Assembly: GCF_002262935.1 (NCBI RefSeq)
Contig: NZ_NPIA01000002.1
Span: forward strand, 62,001-126,000
Source of the DNA: Lottiidibacillus patelloidae
Lineage (GTDB): Bacteria > Bacillota > Bacilli > Bacillales > SA5d-4
DNA: 64,000 nucleotides
Direction of reading: 5' to 3'
Shown piece after piece: positions 1 through 9,772 of this stretch; position 1 is the stretch's first letter, and every line of letters starts with the position of its first letter. Made by a program: the position numbers and the translations under genes. Under the pieces are notes generated by a model. It saw only the letters and a list, made by a program, of their open reading frames with translations. It ran no database searches and was not told where the DNA came from.

Positions 1-3000
1 AAAGTGCCGTATAACTTGGTGCATTTACTTTAAATGTTACTTCAACCATCACAATGTCTGGTGTAACAGTTACTGTATTTGATTCAACTTTGTTTCCTGC
101 TTTGTCATAAACAGCTACTGTATATTCATACGTTTTACCGTTTTCAACATGATAGTCGCGGTATGTTGTAGATGATACATCAGATAACGTTGCAAGAATA
201 CTACCGTCTCTCAAAATTGTAATTAAGTGTGGGTCATCACTACCAACTAATTCCCAAGTTAAATTAACTTGCCCTGATTCTTGCACTGGCTGAGCAAGCT
301 CAACTTGTTCAGCAGGAGGGTTTGTATCAATCGTATCTTGAGTTAACGTGACAGCATTAACATTCGTATAAATCCAAGTTTCACCTAAGTCAGATGATAC
401 ACCGATGCGATATTCATAAGTGCCAACAGTTAGAGGCAAGAATGTACCTGTAAATACATTGTTATTACCTGCTTGACCTGTGTATACTGCATCATACGTT
501 TTCCAATTTGCATCTTCTGCCAGCTTAACCTCAAGCTCTGCAATAATACCTTCCGCTTGACCTGCTTCAGTGGCACCACCAATCCAAAGCTCAGCTTGCG
601 TTGAGTACGATTTAGAAAGATCCAGTGTACTATCTTCTATTTGCGTTAAATTTCCTAACCACGCAGTTGATAAATCATAATGTGGCACAACTGCATCCGT
701 TTCGGTTTTAACAGATTCATTACCATTACTATCAATCGCCGTTACTGCATAGAAATACGTACGACCATTTTCAAGATCATTTACTGTATACGTCTTTTCT
801 GTTGTTGTACCAATTTTCGTGTAAAGTGCTCCTTGAATATTTGATTGGTAAATCGCATATTCAGCTGCATTTCCTTCCCAAGTAAGTGTTACTGTTTTTG
901 ATCCTTCATTAGCTGTAAGAGCAGTTACTACAGCGACAGTTTCAGTTAAAGAATTAGAAATTAACATGCGCCCTGTCATTGCTGGAACAGTAATTTCAAT
1001 TTCACCATTAGCAGTTACTGAACTATAGCTTGAATGTAAAGCATCTGTTAAAGATACCCCATTTGCAATGATATCTTTCACTTTCACTGTAAATGTTTGC
1101 TCATCGTTCCCTCTATTAATAGCGATTATTGCTGCTTTTTCTTCATTTGTACGAATGTACGCTAGTACATCTCCATCTGCATAAGCGTGAGTTAATTCTC
1201 CATATGCAAATAGATTTTGATTATCTTCACGCACTTTTCCAATTTCTTGGTAATGTGAAATTAAGCTTAGATCTTCGTTACCCCAAGGATACGTACGACG
1301 ATCATCTGGGTCTTTAGATCCTGTAACTCCAGCTTCATCACCATAATAAATTGTCGGAGCACCTGCATAACCCATTTGAATTATAGAGGCTAACTTTAAT
1401 CTTTGAACACCTAAATCATGGTCATAATTTGTATCCCACTCTGCACGTTCAAATGCATCTGAGCCATTACCAAGTAAGTAAACTGCTCTTGGTGTATCAT
1501 GTGACCCCATTAAGTTCATTAATGCATAAAACGCTTCAGCTGGATAATCTTCCTGAACAGCTTTTAATTGTTGTTCCGCTTGCATTGCATTACCATTTTT
1601 TAAGTAATTCATAATTGCACGTTCAAAACGGTAGTTCATTACAGAGTCATATTGATCTCCTAGGAAATACTTTGAAGCATCATCCCAAATTTCTCCGAGA
1701 ATTAAAGGCTGTTCTCCGTCTTGAAGAGTTACACCTTTGTTATAAGAATCACCTTTTAACTCTTGTCGGAACTCTCTCCAAAATTCCATGTCCACTTCAT
1801 TGGCAACGTCTAAACGCCAGCCCGATCCACCGCGAGTTAACCAGCTTTTCGCTACGGAGTCTTCTTCATACATAATGTAGTTAGCAAATGCTTCGTTATT
1901 TAGTTCTGAACCATAATCAACTACATTTCCTTGAATTGACTTTATCTCTGGTAAACTATCAAATCCCCACCAAGCTTGGTAGCTATAGCGTTCTGTTGGT
2001 AGACCAACATCTATTTTTTTATTCTCAATATTAAACCAATTGTGGAAACCATAAGATGAAAAATGTTGCCCTTCACCTAGTAATTTCGTTTCAACTTGCT
2101 GTTTTGCATCTTCTTCTGATAATCCATTTTCGTTCATTAAGTCGTAAATTTGTGCCCAATATTCATAAGCACCAATCGTATCGTATTTTCCATAACGATC
2201 AAAGTATATCGAATCATCTGCTACGTGATTAAATACACCATCTAAAATTAAGTGCATTCCACGATTTTTTAACTCTTTCGTAAATGCGTCAAATTCTTCT
2301 GGCGAGCCAAACATTGGGTCAATTGCCTTAAAATCAGTCGCATCATACTTATGGTTTGAAGCAGCGTGGGCAATAGGATTTAAGTAGATTGTATTTACAC
2401 CAAGAGATTGAATGTAGTTCAACTTTTGGTGTATTCCAGCGATATCTCCACCATAAAAGTCATTACTCCATTCGCCATCACCTGTATATTGCTCTGGTTT
2501 TTTCTCACCAATTCGAGGATTGTCAGGTAAACTTGACCAGCTTTCTGGCTTTTCGATTGGTTGAAAACCTCTTGCATACTCTTTATTGTCATCATTCTCA
2601 ACATTTCCGTTGTAAAAACGATCAGGGAAGATTTGATAAACAACAGATTCCTTCATCCAATCTGGTGTTTTAAATGTTGGATCAAAAACAGTTAGTTGGA
2701 ATAAACCTGCATTATTATCGGAAGCTTTTCCTGTTGCACCTTCCATGGCATCTTCTCCATACTCTGCGACAGCTTCATTATCACCAACGATGAATTTGTA
2801 GCCATGAACACCTTTCGCTTGTGGAGTAAAAGTTGCTTCCCAAAATTCTACCTTTCCCTTTCCTTCAACTTCCATCCATCCAGCATATTCCATGTTTATC
2901 ATTGTTGAATCGCCAGAAAGATAGTTCTTCACATAAAGATTTGCTCTAGTTAAGTCATCTTTTTTCGCTTCTAATCGTAATGTAACAGTTTCACCAACAG

Positions 3001-4399
3001 CAATTGCTCCAAATGGTTGGCGGTATGCAGCTTGCCATGTGTCATGGAAAAGCTTGTCTTGATTGACAGCACTATCTGATCCACCTGGATTATAATCTGT
3101 TACTACTTCTTTCGTTTCGTAATTAAAAGAAATTGTAACTTCTGCATCTTCAAGTACATTTAATTTAAAGTTATCAGAAGGGTATGCCTCCGTATTTTCC
3201 CAGGCATTTCCTAATACGATTTTAAATTCATGGTTTCCTTGTGGAATAACTGTTGTAAAAGTATAAACATTATTAAAGTCATAATCTGTTAAAAGAGCAG
3301 TAGATTCTCCTGGAGACCACTCGCCACCAGCATTAATATCTGGTTGAATGTCACCTACTACTCGTGGTGTGTTTTCTGGAGATATCATTGAATAATGCGT
3401 AGAATCTGCAATCGCATTCGTCTCATCATGGTAGTAAAACGTAACTTCTGTTTCGGATTCTAATGCTAAAGTATAATTCCCACCGCTTGCACCACCAACA
3501 CCATAGTTTTCATCCCATGATTCACCAATAGCAACTTTGTATTCATAGCTACCAGCGGGTAATGTACCCGTAAATGTATAAAAGTTATCTCCGATATGAG
3601 TCATTTGCGTTGCAGTAGCTGCTGGGTCCCATTCCCCTGTATGACCAAGCTCATCTTGTAAACTTCCAACTAAAACAACCTTTCTAGTTGCAGTTTCCTC
3701 TTGTTCTGTTACTGCAGTGGTAGAAACTTCTTTCGTATCGTAATTAAATTTGAATGTTATGAAAGCTGTTTCTGAAACAGATAAACTATAGTTTCCAGAG
3801 GGATATGCTTCATCCCAATTGTTTCCTAATACAATTTTAAATTGATAATCACCAGCAGGTACTTCACCAGTAAACGTGTATTCATTATCATAATTATCGT
3901 CAGTTAGAAAAGCAGAAGCGGTTTCTGGCGACCAATTGCTTTCACCTATCCCCATTGCTAATTGTAAGTCACCAACTAGCCTTGGTTGCTTTTCATCAGC
4001 TATAGCATTGTAATGCGTAGAGTCAGCAATTTGATTGGTTGTATCATTGTAATAAAAAGTAACTTCACTGTCAGCAGTTAGAGATAATGGAATGTTTCCT
4101 CCATCTCGACCATAGCTTTCATCCCAACTCCCAATGGCAACTTTATATTCATAGTCACCTTGTGGTAGAGTTCCAGTGAACTTGTAAAAACCGTTACCAA
4201 GATAGTCCATTTTAGTAACAGTTGATGCAGGATCCCAATCATTTTCGTTACCTAACTCACTTTGTAAATCACCTACAAGAACTACGTTTCTCCCTTCATC
4301 TGGCGAAGCAGATGCAAATGGAACAGACCCTGCAAACATCTGAATGATTAATGTGAAAATCATTAGAAGTGAAAGGGATTTAAGGTTTTTTCTCTTCAA
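1..4399 (-). CDS. Amylopullulanase (GH13), 3' end outside window
   Basis: Secreted starch/pullulan-degrading enzyme; about 1466 codons are visible and the C-terminus lies beyond base 1. The TTG start at 4399 follows an AGGAGG site and a typical signal peptide ending near residue 31 (ASA). Four tandem X25-type pullulanase modules come next (about 37-127, 138-225, 238-330, 345-435), then a CBM34-like N-domain (445-560) and the GH13 barrel from about 580 (motif VVYQIFPDRF). The catalytic triad is visible: D864 (GWRLDVAN), E903 (LGEIWDD) and D968 (MGSHDTP). Fibronectin III domains follow at about 1148-1235 and 1365-1440, and the visible end (VTFKVNAPSYTA) looks like the start of a CBM20 starch-binding domain. 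Expression is probably under CcpA control through two cre sites upstream. Bifunctional cleavage of alpha-1,4 and alpha-1,6 bonds is inferred from the family. Confidence 0.9.
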   Translation of the reverse strand, partial: MKRKNLKSLSLLMIFTLIIQMFAGSVPFASASPDEGRNVVLVGDLQSELGNENDWDPASTVTKMDYLGNGFYKFTGTLPQGDYEYKVAIGSWDESYGRDGGNIPLSLTADSEVTFYYNDTTNQIADSTHYNAIADEKQPRLVGDLQLAMGIGESNWSPETASAFLTDDNYDNEYTFTGEVPAGDYQFKIVLGNNWDEAYPSGNYSLSVSETAFITFKFNYDTKEVSTTAVTEQEETATRKVVLVGSLQDELGHTGEWDPAATATQMTHIGDNFYTFTGTLPAGSYEYKVAIGESWDENYGVGGASGGNYTLALESETEVTFYYHDETNAIADSTHYSMISPENTPRVVGDIQPDINAGGEWSPGESTALLTDYDFNNVYTFTTVIPQGNHEFKIVLGNAWENTEAYPSDNFKLNVLEDAEVTISFNYETKEVVTDYNPGGSDSAVNQDKLFHDTWQAAYRQPFGAIAVGETVTLRLEAKKDDLTRANLYVKNYLSGDSTMINMEYAGWMEVEGKGKVEFWEATFTPQAKGVHGYKFIVGDNEAVAEYGEDAMEGATGKASDNNAGLFQLTVFDPTFKTPDWMKESVVYQIFPDRFYNGNVENDDNKEYARGFQPIEKPESWSSLPDNPRIGEKKPEQYTGDGEWSNDFYGGDIAGIHQKLNYIQSLGVNTIYLNPIAHAASNHKYDATDFKAIDPMFGSPEEFDAFTKELKNRGMHLILDGVFNHVADDSIYFDRYGKYDTIGAYEYWAQIYDLMNENGLSEEDAKQQVETKLLGEGQHFSSYGFHNWFNIENKKIDVGLPTERYSYQAWWGFDSLPEIKSIQGNVVDYGSELNNEAFANYIMYEEDSVAKSWLTRGGSGWRLDVANEVDMEFWREFRQELKGDSYNKGVTLQDGEQPLILGEIWDDASKYFLGDQYDSVMNYRFERAIMNYLKNGNAMQAEQQLKAVQEDYPAEAFYALMNLMGSHDTPRAVYLLGNGSDAFERAEWDTNYDHDLGVQRLKLASIIQMGYAGAPTIYYGDEAGVTGSKDPDDRRTYPWGNEDLSLISHYQEIGKVREDNQNLFAYGELTHAYADGDVLAYIRTNEEKAAIIAINRGNDEQTFTVKVKDIIANGVSLTDALHSSYSSVTANGEIEITVPAMTGRMLISNSLTETVAVVTALTANEGSKTVTLTWEGNAAEYAIYQSNIQGALYTKIGTTTEKTYTVNDLENGRTYFYAVTAIDSNGNESVKTETDAVVPHYDLSTAWLGNLTQIEDSTLDLSKSYSTQAELWIGGATEAGQAEGIIAELEVKLAEDANWKTYDAVYTGQAGNNNVFTGTFLPLTVGTYEYRIGVSSDLGETWIYTNVNAVTLTQDTIDTNPPAEQVELAQPVQESGQVNLTWELVGSDDPHLITILRDGSILATLSDVSSTTYRDYHVENGKTYEYTVAVYDKAGNKVESNTVTVTPDIVMVEVTFKVNAPSYTAL

Positions 4400-4432
4400 T
4401 GTTACTTCCTCCTTTAATATGTAGATATATTG

Positions 4433-4446
4433 TGAAAGCGTTTGCA
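4433..4446 (-). promoter_or_regulatory. cre site 1 (CcpA operator) for amylopullulanase
   Basis: TGAAAGCGTTTGCA matches 13 of 14 positions of the cre consensus TGWAANCGNTNWCA. It lies 34 bp upstream of the TTG start, probably in the transcribed leader, and is the exact reverse complement of the second site at 4498-4511. Confidence 0.8.
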
Positions 4447-4497
4447 CAGAGTTGCAAAAAAAATTATTTTTGAACAATATAAATAGTGAAATACCAA

Positions 4498-4511
4498 TGC
4501 AAACGCTTTCA
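4498..4511 (-). promoter_or_regulatory. cre site 2 with overlapping putative -35
   Basis: TGCAAACGCTTTCA on the + strand is the perfect reverse complement of cre site 1, with centres 65 bp apart. Read on the minus strand it ends in TTGCA(T), a possible -35, with TATTGT 17 bp downstream as a weak -10. CcpA binding here would block the promoter. The promoter call is tentative; the cre call is firm. Confidence 0.75.
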
Positions 4512-4594
4512 TCTATTCGCTAGATTAAGAGTATCACTTTGCACTAAAAAATTCAATATTTTATAAAAGTTTGCCAGATTATATTAAAACAAAT

Positions 4595-4626
4595 AAAAAA
4601 CGACTACTATTAAGTAATCGTTTTTT
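4595..4626. terminator. Bidirectional hairpin with A and T tracts
   Basis: A-tract plus CGA-TACT stem pairs with AGTA-TCG plus T-tract (14 positions, one mismatch, short loop). It sits just 3' of the minus-strand gene ending at 4659 and would separate it from the amylopullulanase. Confidence 0.7.
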
Positions 4627-4658
4627 AGATTTATTTACATATATATAGATTATTTGCT

Positions 4659-4817
4659 TTATTGAAATAAAAATCCAAGAAGTCGTACAATATGATACAA
4701 AAATATAGCAAGTGGAAAGATTGATAGTATTTTTAACCATTTCTTCTTTGTTACCAACCCAAGTATTAACATAACTAAACCTATTACAAGAGTAAAAAAA
4801 ATCATTATTACTGACAT
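4659..4817 (-). CDS. Small two-helix membrane protein, unknown
   Basis: A 52-residue hydrophobic protein beginning MSVIMIFF, with two transmembrane helices (about 3-22 and 29-48) joined by the basic loop TKKKW. I chose the ATG at 4817 because GGAGG lies 8-9 bases upstream; the longer in-frame extension has no ribosome binding site and runs inside the upstream gene. The start overlaps the 3' end of the preceding gene by 10 bases, which suggests translational coupling. No family recognised. Confidence 0.6.
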   Translation of the reverse strand: MSVIMIFFTLVIGLVMLILGLVTKKKWLKILSIFPLAIFLYHIVRLLGFLFQ

Positions 4818-5098
4818 GTATTTTTTCCTCCTTTTTTGAGAGAAAAGCGCTTTAATTTTAATATTATTATGTCGATTAAAGCGCCAATTAAAAACCACCC
4901 AAAAATGTTAATTAAATACAAGATAATCATTTGAAGTGTATAGTTATCTATTTTACGAATGTAATGTGAATAATCTTCCAAAAACATTAAATGAGGGCTT
5001 GATAAGAATAATAGCAGGTTTTTGTCATCTAAACCTATGGCATTAAATATACATATCAAAATACTAAAAACCGATAGCCAAAGGCTAAACTTTTTCAT
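4808..5098 (-). CDS. Small membrane protein, unknown
   Basis: A 96-residue protein with an N-terminal hydrophobic segment (signal anchor, about 3-22), a central hydrophobic stretch and a strong helix at about 57-80, ending in a basic tail (LKRFSLKKGGKN). An AGGGGGG site precedes the ATG. Overlap with the next small membrane gene and close spacing to the 1121-residue membrane protein upstream point to one operon. Function unknown. Confidence 0.6.
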   Translation of the reverse strand: MKKFSLWLSVFSILICIFNAIGLDDKNLLLFLSSPHLMFLEDYSHYIRKIDNYTLQMIILYLINIFGWFLIGALIDIIILKLKRFSLKKGGKNTCQ

Positions 5099-5140
5099 TT
5101 ATATCCCCCCTGAACATATTGTATATAACTCATTATTTCA

Positions 5141-8100
5141 TTACTTCCACTTTTTCCAGATAGCTTTCCACTTAGGTTCTTTTTGAGTATCACCTCTTTG
5201 TTTCTTCCACTCGTGATAACTTCCTACCCCTATTAATAGGCTACCTGCTACTATGAGATAAATCCACCAAGGCATATTGCCCCAAAATGGCTTCGTTTGT
5301 ATAAGTATTGTTAGTAATAAAACAACACTTCCAATTATAAAGTAGGACTTTAACTTCTTAGAGAAACCGTAAAATATAGCTGATAAAGACAATATCCCAA
5401 TAATAAATGCATCATAAATGGTATTAGAAGCTAAAGCATCTTGGACAATAAATCCTGCTGTAATAATTAAACCGAACCACTGAATAATGTTCATTTCTTT
5501 CTCTTTTTCTTTCCATGTCTTCATTGAAAAGAAAATCAGTAACACTATCCACGGCAAAACAATAGCTTCCATTTCTAACAATTTTGGAACAGCAATATAA
5601 GAAAGTATTTTGTAATACGGTACCAATACACTTACATAAGTAATTGTTTTAACAACTTTACTACTTAAACCATCTAGTCTATTAATTTGTGAGTAAAAGT
5701 AATAAACAATAAGCATACTCGGAAGTAGTTCAACAATGATGTGCATTTCGAATTTAGCAACTAAATGATATATGAATGCTAAATAAACAAAACCAACCAC
5801 GGCGAACATATCAATGAATTTTTCAGTAAACAACTTTTTATATAATTTTTGACCTATCAATGTGATTGCGAAAAATAAAACTGTATACGTTATTAATTCA
5901 TGTTCTTCAGAAAAACTATAGAAGCCAGATAGCTTTTCAGCAAAGCCTATAGATATGAGTAATGGAATCAATGCAAGAAGATCGAGTTTTGCATATATCG
6001 TCATCGAAATTGTTAATATTATATAAAAGAACAGAGTAATCAGCGTAAAAGTTGTTTCTTCTATTGGACTAACAAAGTGTAATGATAAGCCAATACCTGA
6101 GAATACTAGCGAATAAAATAACACTAGTTTTGCCCAAGTTCGTAAATAGTAACTTAGTATAAAGAAAACAATACTACTTATGAAGAAAATAAAAGGAACA
6201 TGGTAGAAACTGTCAGTGATAGCAAAACTGACTTTAGTTGAGTATAAAATAATCGGTAACATCGTAAGACTTACATATAAGTAGATAACTTTTAGTAACG
6301 GTTTATTAATAATAGTAAAGCAATAGATAATGATTGCACTAATGATTATTAAAAGCAATGTATTTTCAAATGTTAGAAGTGTTATAGCAAAAATTCCAAA
6401 CGTATTTAGTTGCGACATAACAAAATATTCCTGCTTGTATATGCGAGATACAATAAGTAGTAAAATTGGACCAATGATAAAAAACGCAAAGCCACTATCA
6501 ACGCTAAATCTGAAATTAAAGACCATTAGAGTAACATAGCCAACTGCAAAGGCAACACTACTTATATAATAAAATGCATTAATTTTAGTAAGATGGCCCA
6601 TCCTGGCAGTTAAATACGTACCAATTGCGAGGTATAAAGGCACCATCAAATTCATTGTTAAAATATCATTTATTAGTAATACTAACGAGAAGCTGTAAAG
6701 GATGAGTCCTAGCCAGTTTAGTGAATTGGTAAGCTCATTTACATTTAAATTCCTCAAACCAAAACTTACACCCACACCGATTAAAGACACAAATATTAGA
6801 TGCCCATGAAATGGTATCAACTTCGTGTACGACACGAAATGATCTAAAGATAATGGATACAACACTATTAAAGCGCTGTAAATGCTTAATGCGCTTATAA
6901 AATAGAAATACTCTTTCACTTTTACAAATTCAGCTGCAACTTTGAATGTGACCAATGCAAATAATAGAAGGGAAGCAATGACCACTGTCCAATATCCATA
7001 TATATAAAGATTATAAATACCAACTACCATCGTTATTAATGATAGAACTAGTGATGGAAATTTAAATGCCATCGTGAGTTCCCATTGATTATAAACATAA
7101 AGAACAATATACAAAATTACTCCAAGTAATACATAACCAATTGGTGTGACATGCAAAGTTATGATTTTATCAAGTTGCCATAATAGTTGTACACCGGTCA
7201 ATGTTAAAAAGAAAACTGCCGTGTAATTGAATAGTTTCTTCTTAAGGATATGCGCTAAGAAACCATAATTAAGTGATAATAGTAAGTAGCTGACCGCTAA
7301 TAATAGTGTTGTATATTCATCGTAAAAAAGAATTGCTTTCCCTGTTACAAAAATGAAAGCGAATAATGAAACAAAGGCACTCGTATAGTTCAATAATTTT
7401 TTCAAATTCTCGTCTATCTGTTTATTAGCCAATCCGACAAAGAGAAAACCAAAAGATGAAAGTAATGCTAAGTCAAACACTTGTAATGCTGTGTTCTCAA
7501 TGACCATATATGCACCATAAATAAAGAGTACCGTAAAAACATAATGGTTTTCATGACGTTTACTTGAAAATAAAACAAATAAGTAGATCATTGCAGTCAA
7601 GATTACATTTATTCCAAAAAAGGCATCTTCATTATAAAATACCGTAAAAAGTAATAATGTACTCAACGCTAAATTTCCCTGTGCGTATAAAGGTAAGTCC
7701 TTTGCGAAAATATTTTTCTTGTCTTTCAGCTTACGATGAACTACTAGTAAAACTACATTAAATAAAAGAACTGAAATATAAAATATATCTTTACTTGGAT
7801 AAAAGCTTGCAATGAAGAAAGCTACAGTTAAACTTAAGGAAATATAACTTAGCCATACATAAAAACGAGATTGTGTACTCATTCCATGTTTAAAATATAC
7901 GGGCAAAGTAACCCCTAATCCTATAGCTAGATATAAATACTTTCCTGCCCCAGCAAGTGAGAACCAATGTCCAAATAATTCAAAATAACCTGCACTTATG
8001 ATGGTAATTGGTATAAATAAACTACCTAATGTTAAAAAAGCAAAAGCTGTTTTGGCAATTTTTAATTTTTTTCCAGTGAATAAATGCAGACTATAAAATA

Positions 8101-8506
8101 ATCCAGAAACAAAACCAATACTTAACGTTTTTAATAATGGTGTCATTTCATCCCAATTGTTAGTCGCTAAAACTAAACCACCTAATAATAGTAGCAAAGT
8201 ACCTAAAACTAACATCCACGTAATATTTCTCTCTCTTATTTGTTCAGGGGTTTTTATTTTCGTTTGGAGCTTCTTGTATTGTTCTTCTTCTAGCGCTTTC
8301 CGTCTTAGAATCATTTCCCTCTCTTTTTGAACAACACTTGCTCTTGCCTTTTCTTCTCCTTCAATTTCTACTCTCTTACGCTCAGAATAATAAGTAGAAT
8401 ATCTACTTAACAACGATTCTTTTTCAACTTCCGAAATGTAATTGTTAGATTCTAACTTTAAGATTTCTTCTTCAAAAATCTGTTTCCTAATATGTTTCGA
8501 GTACAT
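5141..8506 (-). CDS. Giant polytopic membrane protein (DUF2157-like)
   Basis: 1121 residues. The first 90 or so are charged and probably coiled-coil (many E, K and R, e.g. EKEREMILRRKALEEEQ). From about residue 93 the protein is an almost uninterrupted series of hydrophobic helices, roughly thirty by eye, ending in a basic tail. The layout (cytoplasmic coiled N-terminus, then tandem TM repeats beginning MLVLGTLLLLLGG) resembles large DUF2157/SCO7-type membrane proteins of Bacillaceae, whose function is unknown. AAAGGAGG precedes the ATG. It is likely co-transcribed with the small membrane genes downstream and the anchored protein at 8539. Confidence 0.75.
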   Translation of the reverse strand: MYSKHIRKQIFEEEILKLESNNYISEVEKESLLSRYSTYYSERKRVEIEGEEKARASVVQKEREMILRRKALEEEQYKKLQTKIKTPEQIRERNITWMLVLGTLLLLLGGLVLATNNWDEMTPLLKTLSIGFVSGLFYSLHLFTGKKLKIAKTAFAFLTLGSLFIPITIISAGYFELFGHWFSLAGAGKYLYLAIGLGVTLPVYFKHGMSTQSRFYVWLSYISLSLTVAFFIASFYPSKDIFYISVLLFNVVLLVVHRKLKDKKNIFAKDLPLYAQGNLALSTLLLFTVFYNEDAFFGINVILTAMIYLFVLFSSKRHENHYVFTVLFIYGAYMVIENTALQVFDLALLSSFGFLFVGLANKQIDENLKKLLNYTSAFVSLFAFIFVTGKAILFYDEYTTLLLAVSYLLLSLNYGFLAHILKKKLFNYTAVFFLTLTGVQLLWQLDKIITLHVTPIGYVLLGVILYIVLYVYNQWELTMAFKFPSLVLSLITMVVGIYNLYIYGYWTVVIASLLLFALVTFKVAAEFVKVKEYFYFISALSIYSALIVLYPLSLDHFVSYTKLIPFHGHLIFVSLIGVGVSFGLRNLNVNELTNSLNWLGLILYSFSLVLLINDILTMNLMVPLYLAIGTYLTARMGHLTKINAFYYISSVAFAVGYVTLMVFNFRFSVDSGFAFFIIGPILLLIVSRIYKQEYFVMSQLNTFGIFAITLLTFENTLLLIIISAIIIYCFTIINKPLLKVIYLYVSLTMLPIILYSTKVSFAITDSFYHVPFIFFISSIVFFILSYYLRTWAKLVLFYSLVFSGIGLSLHFVSPIEETTFTLITLFFYIILTISMTIYAKLDLLALIPLLISIGFAEKLSGFYSFSEEHELITYTVLFFAITLIGQKLYKKLFTEKFIDMFAVVGFVYLAFIYHLVAKFEMHIIVELLPSMLIVYYFYSQINRLDGLSSKVVKTITYVSVLVPYYKILSYIAVPKLLEMEAIVLPWIVLLIFFSMKTWKEKEKEMNIIQWFGLIITAGFIVQDALASNTIYDAFIIGILSLSAIFYGFSKKLKSYFIIGSVVLLLTILIQTKPFWGNMPWWIYLIVAGSLLIGVGSYHEWKKQRGDTQKEPKWKAIWKKWK

Positions 8507-8538
8507 TATAAACCTCCTTTTTAAAAAAATTTAATAAA

Positions 8539-9117
8539 TTAAAAATCGCCCTCTAATAAATTGTCCATAGTCTCTATAAATGTTTCAAAATTCGTTAAAG
8601 TACTTGTAAAACTCTTATGAAGATTTTGAAACGATAAGTTTAACGTTTTTATGGAAAGACTGGATTTGCTATTATGGAGATTATCTATTTCATCTTCTAA
8701 TACTTGTAAACTATTAATCAAATCCTTTAATTGCTCTCCACCTTTTGCAGGAAAATCTGGGTGTAAACCTATGTCTAATAATATATTTCTAGTTTCTTTC
8801 ACGTTGTTTAATATACTTTCGGTATCTGAGTTAGTGAACTTTACAGCATCTCTACTAGTAAGCCATTCCTGTTCAAATGTTTGGAGTATGTATTGTATGC
8901 GCTCTTTAGTTAAACCTTCTTTTATAAATCTGATTTCATTTCTTTTAAGTTGCTTAAGATTTGTATTATGAATTTCTACGATTACAGCATCCGCTTCATA
9001 CGTATAACTTTTATTAAAACTAAGGAATGAGAACGGGAACACCATTGTCATAAAAATAAGCAAAAAAGCTACTAAACTAGCCACACTAATTAATACTAAT
9101 ATCATTTTTTTCTTCAT
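8539..9117 (-). CDS. Membrane-anchored extracytoplasmic helical protein
   Basis: 192 residues with an N-terminal anchor (about 5-33) and a mostly helical extracytoplasmic part rich in N, L and K (about 40-192). AAGGATG precedes the ATG. The stop lies 32 bases before the start of the 1121-residue membrane protein, so the two are probably expressed together. No recognised domain. Confidence 0.65.
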   Translation of the reverse strand: MKKKMILVLISVASLVAFLLIFMTMVFPFSFLSFNKSYTYEADAVIVEIHNTNLKQLKRNEIRFIKEGLTKERIQYILQTFEQEWLTSRDAVKFTNSDTESILNNVKETRNILLDIGLHPDFPAKGGEQLKDLINSLQVLEDEIDNLHNSKSSLSIKTLNLSFQNLHKSFTSTLTNFETFIETMDNLLEGDF

Positions 9118-9187
9118 TTTATATCATCCTTAATTAATTTTTGTGATACTAGAGTTTGTTTGTATATCTTTTTTACAACGATCTTCT

Positions 9188-9652
9188 CTATTCATCCATA
9201 GTCCCTTTTACCAACTCATTAAAACGAAACATTATCTTCTCTTTATCAAATGAGCTATACCAACGAAAATCTTCTTTATCTAAAATACGGTAATGATGGC
9301 TAATTAAGTTTTGTTGTAAGCGATAATTCCCTTTCATCTCAATTTCTTTCCACCAAACTTTTCCACCTAACGTTTTATCTTTTGGTGAACCATTACTATT
9401 GTTAGAAATTAATTGGACAAATTCTACAGGATTATCTCCAATGATTGCATTCAAAAGTTTACTTCGATTAAATAATAAACAAAAAGCAACAACAGTCGTC
9501 CAATTGGCGTATGTTCTTCCCTTTTCGATTTGCACTAGAGTTTTTTTTGAAATTCCTAAAATTTCACCCATTTTATCTTGTGAGATATTTTGTTCTGTTC
9601 TCACTAGCTTCATATTTTCTGATATTAACTTAATAAATGTCCCTTTATTCAT
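9188..9652 (-). CDS. Cro/CI-type HTH transcriptional regulator
   Basis: 154 residues from the ATG at 9652, which has AAAGGAGGAAAG upstream; an in-frame extension upstream lacks a ribosome binding site and crosses the terminator of the neighbouring gene. Residues about 8-62 form an XRE helix-turn-helix (SQDKMGEILGISKKTLVQIE). The C-terminal 80 residues (with a KVWWKEIE segment) match no domain I know. Regulators of this layout often control adjacent genes, so the membrane cluster at 4659-9117 is a plausible target, but this is inference. Confidence 0.75.
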   Translation of the reverse strand: MNKGTFIKLISENMKLVRTEQNISQDKMGEILGISKKTLVQIEKGRTYANWTTVVAFCLLFNRSKLLNAIIGDNPVEFVQLISNNSNGSPKDKTLGGKVWWKEIEMKGNYRLQQNLISHHYRILDKEDFRWYSSFDKEKIMFRFNELVKGTMDE

Positions 9653-9726
9653 ATGTAACCTTTCCTCCTTTATGTGTAATTTTACACTAATAGGTAACTT
9701 ATGTAAATATAAAAATATTTTTCCAC

Positions 9727-9763
9727 AAAAAAACACTCCTTCGCGTGAAGAAATGTTTTTTTT
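9727..9763 (-). terminator. Terminator of the small SASP gene
   Basis: On the minus strand an A-tract, a 9-bp stem (CATTTCTTC with GAAGGAGTG, two G-U pairs), loop ACGC and a run of T. It lies 10 bases after the SASP stop codon. Confidence 0.7.
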
Positions 9764-9772
9764 CGGCAACCA

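Noticed and set aside
9188-9769. 193-residue version of the HTH regulator
   Set aside because: Its first 39 codons cross the SASP terminator and lack a ribosome site.
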